Of a stretch of 7,433 nucleotides of DNA, positions 1 through 6,782 are shown piece after piece; position 1 is the stretch's first letter, and every line of letters starts with the position of its first letter. A model generated the notes under the pieces. That model saw only the letters and a list, made by a program, of their open reading frames with translations, was not told the origin of the DNA and did not search any database. The DNA is from Candidatus Solibacter sp. (lineage in GTDB: Bacteria > Acidobacteriota > Terriglobia > Bryobacterales > Bryobacteraceae). Position numbers and translations under genes: made by a program. Location: NCBI GenBank assembly GCA_026394025.1, contig JAPKZC010000845.1, positions 7,127 to 14,559 of the forward strand, given 5' to 3'.

Positions 1-3000
1 CAGCGCTCGGGCACGAGCGGGCTGCCGTTTCCCGGCGTGAAGTCCGTTGCGTTTTCCGAAGCCAGCATCCTGGTGCTTAACCCGTTCTCATCCGACCGCA
101 AGGCCCTGAGCACGCTTAGCGGCACCGTGACGCTGGATGCCGATGTCACGCTGGACGTGACGCTCGAAGTGCCGCGCTTTGTCCTCACTGTGGAACAGAC
201 GGGCGAGCTGGACCTGAAGGTGTCCAAGCTGGTGCCGGCGGAGTTCGGCCTGAGCCGCGTGGTGCCCGATCTCAGCGTGGCACACCTGCTCTTGCAGGCC
301 AATGCCGCGACGAAAACCTTCGACCTTTCGTTTAGCGTCACCACCGCCGCCGGCCCGGACTTTCCCTTCGGTAGCGCCCAACTGGAAGTCCACGTCGCGA
401 ATACCGGCTGGCGCCTGGCGGGCGACGCCTCCAACCTCACAATGACCGCCGCGCTGAACGCTCTGGTGGCGAAACTGGGAGCGGCTCCGGCGGCGCTGCC
501 GGAGGCGCTGGGCGGCGCAAGCCTGCTATCCTTCGAAGTCTCACGCGACAACGCCAGCGATACTTTCCAGGCGTTCTGCAACGGCCAGATGGCGATTACC
601 GGGGTCGCGGCCTCAATCCCCATCACGCTTCACGCCATCTCCGCCCCCAACCCGAGCGGCACGGGCCGGAGCTTCGCGGTAACCGGCGAATTGCGGGCGG
701 CGGGCATGACGTTCAACCTGGTCTTCGACAAGACCGGTACCTCGTCCGAGCTGTTTGCCCTGGCCACTAATTCGGACGGCGTGGGCATCGGGTTGAAAGA
801 TCTGCTGACGGCGCTGGGCGACGACAATGCGTCGAGAGTCACGAATGCGTTCTCCGTGACGCCGCGGCAGGTGGTGCTGCTGTTTGCCAGCGGGCAGGGA
901 AAACCGCAGGCGGCATTGTCGGTGGACCTGGGCGCCGGGATCGACCTGGGCAACCTGCCGGTGGTGGGCGCCTTTGTGCCGGCCAGCGAAACGCTCAAGC
1001 TCAGCTATGCACTGACGGTCTCGTCGGGCGCCTTCACCGAGGCGCAGGAAACGCGGCTCAACGGCCTGCTCAATGGCCAGGCGCACGTCGATCTGCCCCG
1101 GAGTTCCGGCATTCATATCGAGCCCAGGCTCGAAATCGGCGGCAAGGTACTGGACGGTTTCAAAGGGCCGGCCCTCGAGACCGACTCCACGGTGGCTGGT
1201 ACAGGGAACTCGCTGCCCGTTAAGGTGCAAAGAACCGAAGCGTCCGATGGTGTCACGTGGTATCCGATTCAACGCAAGCTGGGCCCCGCGTATTTCGAGC
1301 GCATCGGCGCGAGCTTCGGTGGCGGCAAGGCCAAGTTCCTGCTGGATGCCTCGCTCAACATCAGCGTGCTCAAGCTGACGCTCGATGGCCTCTCGGTGGA
1401 AAGCCCGCTGGACAAGTTCGAGCCGGAATTCAGCTTGCGCGGCATCGGCCTGGAATTCAAGGGCGGATCGGTGGAGATCGGCGGCACGTTCCTGAATCTG
1501 GGCAACGGGGAATACGCGGGTGCGGCGTTCATCAAGGCCCCGCAATTCACGCTGACCGCGTTCGGCGCGTTCTCTACCGGCGCCGACCCGTCGCTGTTCG
1601 TCTATGCGCTGCTGGACAAAGCGCTGGGCGGTCCGGCGCCCTTCTACATCACGGGACTGGCGGCGGGCTTTGGCTACAACCGCGACTTGCTGATGCCCTC
1701 CATCAATCAGGTGGAATCTTTCCCGCTGGTGGTGGCGGCGCAGAAGCCGGAGAAATACCCAACCCACACGGCGATTCTGACGGACCTGCTGCCGCTGACG
1801 CCCAAGAAAGTGGGGCAATACTGGCTGGCGGCGGGCATCAAGTTCGAGAGCTTCCGGCTGATTCAATCCACCGCGGTGCTGCTGGTGAAATTCGGGGCGC
1901 AACTGGAGTTCGCGCTGGTGGGCCTGTCGCGGCTGAAGCTGCCGCGCGAGATTCCGGGATCGACCGCCGTGGTTCCGGCCTACGTGTATGTGGAGCTGGC
2001 CATCCTGATCCGTATCAAGCCGGACGAGGGGTTGGCATCGGCGGAAGCACTGATCACGGCGAACTCTTTCGTGATCGACAGGGAATGCCGGTTGAGCGGC
2101 GGCTTCGCGTTCTACGTCTGGTTCGATGGCCCGCACAAGGGCGATTTCGTTCTCACCCTGGGCGGCTACCACCCGCGCTTTGCGGTGCCGGCGCACTATC
2201 CGCGCGTGCCGCGCCTGGCGCTGACGTGGATTCGCGGCCCGGTGAGCATTCACGGCGAGGCCTACTTCGCGCTGACGCCTTCCTGCGTGATGGCGGGCGG
2301 CGCGCTTTCCATCACCTACGAAGAACACGGCATCTACGCTTCGCTGATGGTGCGGGCGGACTTCCTGATTTCCTGGAAGCCGTTCTTCTACGACATCGAA
2401 GTGTCGATCAGCGTGAAAGCGTCCTGGTGGATCTTCCACGTGGAGTTGGGCGCCGGGGTGCGCATTTGGGGGCCCGAGTTCGCGGCCATCGCGCACGTGT
2501 ACTGGGGCGCCATCTCCTTCGATGTGGCGCTGGGCGCGGGTGGCGACCCGAAGGGCGGCAGCTATCTGGATTGGGACACCTTCCGGCAGACTTACCTGCC
2601 GGCAGCCGATAGCGATGTCTGCAAGATCAAGATTGCGGGAGGGCTGATCCGCGAAGTGGCAGTGGGCACGGCCAAGGAGTGGGTGGTGAACCCGCAGGAA
2701 CTGTCGCTGCTTACGGAGACGGCGATTCCGGCGAGCCTCATCCGAGTCAGCCCTAGCCCGGCGTCCGACGAAATCAGCAACGCCACGGTGGGCGTGCGGC
2801 CGCTGGGCAGCGGGTCGCTGACGTCGCCGCACAAGATCACCATTTCCGGTGGCACGTGGACGTTCGAGGCGCGCGAGCAGGGCATGCCGTTCGAACTGTG
2901 GGACACGAAGAACGACCTGTCGAAGCCGGAGCCCGGCGCCAAGGTGGTGGACGGCTGCCTGGTGGGCGTGAATGCCTTGCGGCCGAGCACGGTGAACAGC

Positions 3001-4374
3001 CTGCCGGCGACGTCGCCGCCCGCGATGGAACTGGAGACGTTCAAATTCGATATCGAAACGCTGCCCGGCAAGGTGCCGCTGCGAGCGGCGATCCAGAAAT
3101 TCGAAGCGGCGCCGGCCGCGCCCAAGGCGGCTGAGGTGTATACACGCATTCGCACAACGGTGATGGCAGACGCGGTGGTGACGGCACGTTCGGCGGTGAT
3201 TGCCGCCGCGCGCAAGACCGGGTTCCCGTTGCTGCCGGATGAAGCGCTGCCGGCACTTGCGGCGAGCGCCGAAGCGCTGCTGCAATTCGCGCCGTTGTTA
3301 GGGCCAGTCCGTTCGGCGGGGAGCGCTCCGGCAGCGGAACCGGTGCTGGCGATACCGGTGGAGCGCGCACCGCTGCCGAAGGCGTTCTTGGCGGCCCTGG
3401 TGCGACTCCAGGCGGAGATAGAAGAGGCCGAGGCGGGCGCCGCGGAAACGCGTGCGGGCAATGTGACAGAGCCCGAACACAAGCTGGAAACCGTGCCCGG
3501 CGCTACCGCCGCGCGGGAAAACCAGGCAAACGTTGGTACCGGCAAGAGCGTTCTCTGGGGCGTGACTCCGGGCGGGTCGAAGAGTGCGCCGCTGGTGCTC
3601 AAGGTGGAGGCCGCGAAAGACGCCAATCCGGCGGACGCGCCGCCGGCGCCGGTGCGCGTGGCACTGTTCAACCGCGCGGGGGATGCGGTGGGGCTGCACA
3701 TCGTGAGCGCGGGACAGACGCTGCCGGTGCCGCGCTATGTGGAGAGCGTGTTGGTGAGCGGTCCGCCGCCGTCCGCGCCTGCTACCGCGTCCGCCAGTGG
3801 TCCGGCGGGATGGCAGGAAGGTTCGAACCTGTTGGCGGTGACACGCGGCGTGTTCCAGTCCACCGGCGCCACGGTACGCAGCCAGACGGGCGCGGCGCCG
3901 GAAGAGGGGATCGCGGTTTTCCGCGCCCGCCAGATAGTGAGCCGCAATATTGTGGACGGGCACAGCGGCTGGCTGCAGATCGATTTCGGACCCACCGTGA
4001 AGACGGTGGCGGTGACGGTTCGCGCCGGGGAAATCGCGGCGCGTGCAGGCTGCGGAGCGTTGGTGCAGGCGATCGGCGAAGACGGATTGCCGCGCACACT
4101 TACGCCGGTATCGGTACTGCCCGATGGCGGCCAGTTCGTAGTGTTCTTCCGCGTGCCGGAGGATGCGCGGCGCGGTTTGGGCGGGGTGGCCACGTTCCAG
4201 GCACAGACGGCGGGCGCCACGACGTGGGAAGTGGCGGGGATCGCCGGTTTCGCCGCGTCGCCGCATGCCGCGCGCCGCGACTGGGCCGCCAACAAACCCG
4301 GGACGGCGCCGCCTGCCGGTCCGGTGGCGGCGCCGGTATCCGTCTCGCTGGTAACCGTGGGGGAGGCTGCCTGA
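1..4374 (+). CDS. Giant DUF6603-domain protein, 5' end outside window
   Basis: The frame is open from base 1, and the GTG at 37 has no ribosome binding site before it, so the true start lies upstream. Residues are counted from that GTG. Residues 1-400 are beta-rich with loose internal repeats. Residues about 407-855 match my knowledge of the DUF6603 family: YFERIGASFGGGKAKFLLDA at 419, a GFGYN motif, GGYHPRF at 709, GEAYFALTPSCVMAGGA at about 740, then LISWKPFFYD and IWGPEFAAIAHVYWG, ending near DWDTFRQTYLP. Residues about 860-1000 carry WVVNP, GVRPLG (919) and GMPFELWD (949), which I recall as a frequent extension of this family. Residues 1014-1141 are Ala-rich and helical, and 1170-1445 look beta-rich. 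No membrane segment is seen. The molecular function is unknown; the beta-rich build suggests a structural or scaffold protein rather than an enzyme, but this is inference. The stop overlaps the next start by one base. Confidence 0.9.
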   Translation, partial: QRSGTSGLPFPGVKSVAFSEASILVLNPFSSDRKALSTLSGTVTLDADVTLDVTLEVPRFVLTVEQTGELDLKVSKLVPAEFGLSRVVPDLSVAHLLLQANAATKTFDLSFSVTTAAGPDFPFGSAQLEVHVANTGWRLAGDASNLTMTAALNALVAKLGAAPAALPEALGGASLLSFEVSRDNASDTFQAFCNGQMAITGVAASIPITLHAISAPNPSGTGRSFAVTGELRAAGMTFNLVFDKTGTSSELFALATNSDGVGIGLKDLLTALGDDNASRVTNAFSVTPRQVVLLFASGQGKPQAALSVDLGAGIDLGNLPVVGAFVPASETLKLSYALTVSSGAFTEAQETRLNGLLNGQAHVDLPRSSGIHIEPRLEIGGKVLDGFKGPALETDSTVAGTGNSLPVKVQRTEASDGVTWYPIQRKLGPAYFERIGASFGGGKAKFLLDASLNISVLKLTLDGLSVESPLDKFEPEFSLRGIGLEFKGGSVEIGGTFLNLGNGEYAGAAFIKAPQFTLTAFGAFSTGADPSLFVYALLDKALGGPAPFYITGLAAGFGYNRDLLMPSINQVESFPLVVAAQKPEKYPTHTAILTDLLPLTPKKVGQYWLAAGIKFESFRLIQSTAVLLVKFGAQLEFALVGLSRLKLPREIPGSTAVVPAYVYVELAILIRIKPDEGLASAEALITANSFVIDRECRLSGGFAFYVWFDGPHKGDFVLTLGGYHPRFAVPAHYPRVPRLALTWIRGPVSIHGEAYFALTPSCVMAGGALSITYEEHGIYASLMVRADFLISWKPFFYDIEVSISVKASWWIFHVELGAGVRIWGPEFAAIAHVYWGAISFDVALGAGGDPKGGSYLDWDTFRQTYLPAADSDVCKIKIAGGLIREVAVGTAKEWVVNPQELSLLTETAIPASLIRVSPSPASDEISNATVGVRPLGSGSLTSPHKITISGGTWTFEAREQGMPFELWDTKNDLSKPEPGAKVVDGCLVGVNALRPSTVNSLPATSPPAMELETFKFDIETLPGKVPLRAAIQKFEAAPAAPKAAEVYTRIRTTVMADAVVTARSAVIAAARKTGFPLLPDEALPALAASAEALLQFAPLLGPVRSAGSAPAAEPVLAIPVERAPLPKAFLAALVRLQAEIEEAEAGAAETRAGNVTEPEHKLETVPGATAARENQANVGTGKSVLWGVTPGGSKSAPLVLKVEAAKDANPADAPPAPVRVALFNRAGDAVGLHIVSAGQTLPVPRYVESVLVSGPPPSAPATASASGPAGWQEGSNLLAVTRGVFQSTGATVRSQTGAAPEEGIAVFRARQIVSRNIVDGHSGWLQIDFGPTVKTVAVTVRAGEIAARAGCGALVQAIGEDGLPRTLTPVSVLPDGGQFVVFFRVPEDARRGLGGVATFQAQTAGATTWEVAGIAGFAASPHAARRDWAANKPGTAPPAGPVAAPVSVSLVTVGEAA
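1255..2601 (+). other. DUF6603 core domain within the giant protein
   Basis: This segment encodes residues about 407-855 of the first gene, the part with the clearest family signature. It starts at WYPIQRKLGPAYFERIG, continues through FLLDASLNISVLKLTLDG and FEPEFSLRGIGLEFKGG, then FYITGLAAGFGYNRDL. The most conserved-looking block is GGYHPRF...HYPRVPRLALTW followed by GEAYFALTPSCVMAGGA, SWKPFFYD and the Trp/Gly-rich IWGPEFAAIAHVYWG. The alternating hydrophobic pattern implies a beta-sheet fold. DUF6603 is a domain of unknown function. The assignment rests on remembered family motifs, not on a search; the limits are approximate. Confidence 0.8.
4359..4366 (+). promoter_or_regulatory. Shine-Dalgarno site for the second gene
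   Basis: The purine run GGGGGAGG lies inside the last codons of the first gene, 7 bases before the ATG at 4374. It fixes that ATG as the start, although the same frame stays open as far back as 3810. The ATG shares its A with the TGA stop of the preceding gene, so terminating ribosomes can reinitiate at once. Confidence 0.8.
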
Positions 4375-5939
4375 TGGCGCAGGACGAAATCACGGTTGGT
4401 CCGGGGCAGATTCAGTTCCAGCATTTCGCCAAGCCGCCGCTCACGACGGGCACATACACGGTGGACGTGGAGCAGCAGGCGGACATCTCGAAGATCGGAT
4501 TGAATGCCATCTTCGCGGCGACACCGAAGAAGTTCACGCAAACGCAGACATTTCACGTGGATGGTCCGCACTTCGGCCTGCTGCCCAGAGACGTGCAAGC
4601 AGTGTATCCGCCGGCCAACCGCACGGGCGCGTTCGGCAATACGTTGCCGCACATCGTGCTGCGGCGTCGCACGCTGCCGTGGGATATCAAGGCCATCGAC
4701 GATGGACCTAACCAGATGCCGCGGCCGTGGCTCGCGCTACTCTTGTTTCACGCCGACGAGCCGGTAACGGAGAGCACGGTCACGTTGACGCAGTTGACGG
4801 GCGCGGCGGCGGGGCCGGGGATACTCGGGCCCGCGATCACAATCGACCCCGTAGTGACGCCCAACAAAGACCTGGTGACGCTGCGCGTGGTGGACGTGCC
4901 GCTAGGCACCTTTCAGGCGGTGGCTCCTTTCAAAAACGACCTGGAGTTTCTGGCGCACGTACGGCAGGTGAACACGGGCGGCAAGGAACTGCTGGGGCTG
5001 AACGAGGACGGCTGGTTTTCGGTGGTGCTGGCGAACCGGCTGCCGGGAAAAGACTTGAATACGGCGTACCTGGTTTCGCTGGAAGGCTGGAACGACCGGC
5101 TTCGTTCGGAGAATTTCACGCCCACGCTGCCGGCCGGCAAGACGCATTGCCGCATGGTTTCGCTGGCCAACTGGTCTTTCACCGGGACCGACGACAAGGC
5201 CAGCTTCGGCCAACTGGTAAACAAAGTGAATGTGGGCGTGCTGGCGATGGGCGGCGCGCCGGTGGCCTCGCTCACCGGGCAGGAATTGAGCGTGGCGAAA
5301 TCGCTGGAACTGGGCTACGTACCGCTGGCCTACGACCAGCGCAGCGGCGAACGGACAGTAGGCTGGTATCACGGACCGCTGGCGCCGGTGAATTGGGAGA
5401 ACGTGGCTCGCAAGCCGTTCCCCAGCGCGGAAGCGGCGCTGATCTACGATGAGGCGACCGGTATCTTCGATGTCTCCTACGCGGTGGCATGGCAGATGGG
5501 CCGGCTGCTGGCACTCTCCGACGCCGCCTTCTCCAAAGCCCTGGCGCAATGGCGGCAGCAGGCGCAGCAATTCGAGGACCGGCTGCTGGAACTCGACACG
5601 CTTCAACGCGAGCTCAATGAAGAGGCCCTGTTCGACAAACTGAGCCGGATTGAAGCCATCGCCAACCTGAAGGAAAAGGAGAAGGCGCTGATCGACTTCC
5701 TGAATTCGCTGGACGATCCACAGGCGGCGGCCGCGATAGGCGCGGCGGCTTTCCTGAAAGCCGCCAGTGCCGCGAAGGCGGTCCCTTCGAACGATGGTAA
5801 ACAGCGCCTCACCGCGTTCGTGGACACACCGGCCAAGGAAGACTTGCAGAAACTCAAGACGGTGCCGCTAGGACCGCAGCGCGTGGCCGAGCTTTCGAAG
5901 TTGCTGTTCCGCAATGCCGAAGAAGGAGGCCCCGCCTGA
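4374..5939 (+). CDS. Conserved hypothetical protein with C-terminal coiled coil
   Basis: The product has 521 residues. I do not know a function. Motifs that look conserved, and that I recall from unnamed proteins near DUF6603 genes, are HVDGPHFGLLPRDVQAVYPP (61-80), LPHIVLRRRTLPWD (91-104), PWLALLLF (118-125), DGWFSVVLANRLP (around 214), YVPLAYDQRSGERTVGWYHG (315-334) and FDVSYAVAWQMGRLLALSD (365-383). Residues 384-446 are strongly helical and charged with heptad-like spacing, a probable coiled coil. The N-terminus MAQDEITVGPGQ is polar, so there is no signal peptide, and no membrane helix is visible. The ATG at 4374 is chosen over upstream codons because of the strong ribosome binding site and the one-base overlap. 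The product is probably a soluble partner of the proteins encoded on either side; this is inferred from gene order only. Confidence 0.88.
   Translation: MAQDEITVGPGQIQFQHFAKPPLTTGTYTVDVEQQADISKIGLNAIFAATPKKFTQTQTFHVDGPHFGLLPRDVQAVYPPANRTGAFGNTLPHIVLRRRTLPWDIKAIDDGPNQMPRPWLALLLFHADEPVTESTVTLTQLTGAAAGPGILGPAITIDPVVTPNKDLVTLRVVDVPLGTFQAVAPFKNDLEFLAHVRQVNTGGKELLGLNEDGWFSVVLANRLPGKDLNTAYLVSLEGWNDRLRSENFTPTLPAGKTHCRMVSLANWSFTGTDDKASFGQLVNKVNVGVLAMGGAPVASLTGQELSVAKSLELGYVPLAYDQRSGERTVGWYHGPLAPVNWENVARKPFPSAEAALIYDEATGIFDVSYAVAWQMGRLLALSDAAFSKALAQWRQQAQQFEDRLLELDTLQRELNEEALFDKLSRIEAIANLKEKEKALIDFLNSLDDPQAAAAIGAAAFLKAASAAKAVPSNDGKQRLTAFVDTPAKEDLQKLKTVPLGPQRVAELSKLLFRNAEEGGPA
5523..5711 (+). other. Probable coiled coil in the second protein
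   Basis: This segment encodes residues about 384-446 of the 521-residue protein. It is rich in Gln, Glu, Leu and Lys with leucines at near-heptad spacing (L390, F400/L404, L407, L410, L414) and contains no proline. It directly follows the FDVSYAVAWQMGRLLALSD motif. It may serve for oligomerisation or for binding another product of the operon. The prediction was made by eye. Confidence 0.6.
5921..5929 (+). promoter_or_regulatory. Shine-Dalgarno site for the third gene
   Basis: AGAAGGAGG sits 9 bases before the ATG at 5939, within the last codons of the second gene. It is close to a perfect complement of the 16S rRNA tail. As at the previous junction, stop and start overlap as TGATG, which favours coupled translation. 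Confidence 0.85.
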
Positions 5940-6769
5940 TGGCTGCGACATTGGACGACCTGAGGACGAGCCACGAAGGGGTCCTGGCGAAGTTGCAGCA
6001 ACTGGGTTCGGCGGTGCCGCCGACGATTCAGGATTGGCTGGGCCGGCTGGCGCTGCTCTACGGCGTGCCGTTCGAAAACCTGGTACCGGACGTACGCATG
6101 TTGCCGAAGGAATCGCTGCGCTTTTTCTACCTGGACATGAATTGGGTGGAGAGCCTGGTGGATGGAGCGTTCAGCACGGGCGTCCATTCGGGGCGGGACA
6201 TTCGATTCCACGACGTGTTGCAGTCCGCGATTCGCGATGCCACGAGAGCCGCATCGGGCGAGCTGCGGAGCAATTTGCGCGGGGACACGCCGCCAGGGGA
6301 ATCGGCGGTCAATGCTACGAGGTGCGGCTTGCTGCTGCGCTCGGAGGCGGTATCCGGATGGCCGGGACTGGAAGTGCGCGCCCTGGTGGAACTGGTGGGC
6401 GAAGACACGGTGCCGCTGCTACGCATGGACCGCCCGGCGCCCGATACGGTGCTGTGCATTTTTGCGGGCATCCCCAAGCGGGTGGAAATTTGGGAGCCGA
6501 CCGAAGACCTGCACTTCGGTATCACCCGGAACAACGATGGGAGCCTGGCGGTGCTGTTGCGCAATCCGGAAACCGGGGCTCGGCTCGATCCCTCCGTACC
6601 GACGCCGCTCCTATTTCGCAATCAGGCCAAGGGCACTCTTAACATGGCGGCGCTGGCGACTTCATTGGCGCGATCGGCGCCGGCGCCGGCGGGGGGGCGC
6701 GCGTTCGGTCCGGGGGATTTCGGCGTGCAGATGATCGACGCCGCGGATAAGGAAGTCTTCACCACCTGA
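5939..6769 (+). CDS. Conserved hypothetical protein, DUF6603-operon partner
   Basis: The product has 276 residues and I know no function for it. The N-terminal 25 residues are helical and lack a signal sequence. Next come DWLGRLALLYGVPFENLVPD (32-51) and RMLPKESLRFFYLDMNWVES (53-72), then VDGAFSTG, followed by RCGLLLRSEAVSGWPGLEVR (128-147), LLRMDRPAPDTVLCIFAGIP (160-179) and EDLHFGI (189-195). It ends with FGPGDFGVQMIDAADKEVF. These blocks resemble, from memory, the C-terminal half of larger unnamed proteins whose N-terminal half resembles the second gene here, so this may be a separately encoded domain of the same machine. No catalytic triad, nucleotide-binding loop or metal cluster is visible. 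The start is fixed by AGAAGGAGG and the one-base overlap. A run of seven G lies near the 3' end. Confidence 0.87.
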   Translation: MAATLDDLRTSHEGVLAKLQQLGSAVPPTIQDWLGRLALLYGVPFENLVPDVRMLPKESLRFFYLDMNWVESLVDGAFSTGVHSGRDIRFHDVLQSAIRDATRAASGELRSNLRGDTPPGESAVNATRCGLLLRSEAVSGWPGLEVRALVELVGEDTVPLLRMDRPAPDTVLCIFAGIPKRVEIWEPTEDLHFGITRNNDGSLAVLLRNPETGARLDPSVPTPLLFRNQAKGTLNMAALATSLARSAPAPAGGRAFGPGDFGVQMIDAADKEVFTT

Positions 6770-6773
6770 TTGC

Positions 6774-6778
6774 GGAGG
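6774..6778 (+). promoter_or_regulatory. Shine-Dalgarno site for the fourth gene
   Basis: GGAGG lies in the 13-base gap after the third gene, only 4 bases before the ATG at 6783, a rather short spacing. There is no room for a terminator or promoter in this gap, so the fourth gene is read from the same transcript. Confidence 0.7.
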
Positions 6779-6782
6779 CACT

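Noticed and set aside
37..39. GTG as the true start of the first gene
   Set aside because: No ribosome binding site precedes it and the frame is open to base 1, so the gene most likely begins upstream of the window.
1257..2612. 451-codon + strand frame overlapping the DUF6603 core
   Set aside because: It is out of frame with the recognised domain, and the product is Gly/Arg/Ala-rich and motif-free.
613..3285. 890-codon open frame on the minus strand
   Set aside because: It lies wholly antisense to the DUF6603 gene. Its translation is rich in Arg, His and Gln without motifs, typical of the shadow of a GC-rich gene.
2592..3701. 369-codon minus-strand frame rich in Ser, Ala and Thr
   Set aside because: It is antisense to the first gene, has no recognisable motif, and its composition mirrors the codon bias of the real gene.
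3960..4010. Short GC-rich inverted repeats such as CCCACCGTGAAGACGGTGG as a possible terminator
   Set aside because: They lie within coding sequence, have no T run after them, and are expected by chance at this GC content.
3810..4373. In-frame upstream extension of the second gene, and a start at 3810
   Set aside because: The extension overlaps the first gene, gives a low-complexity Arg/Gly-rich peptide, and the strong ribosome binding site with the TGATG overlap supports ATG 4374.
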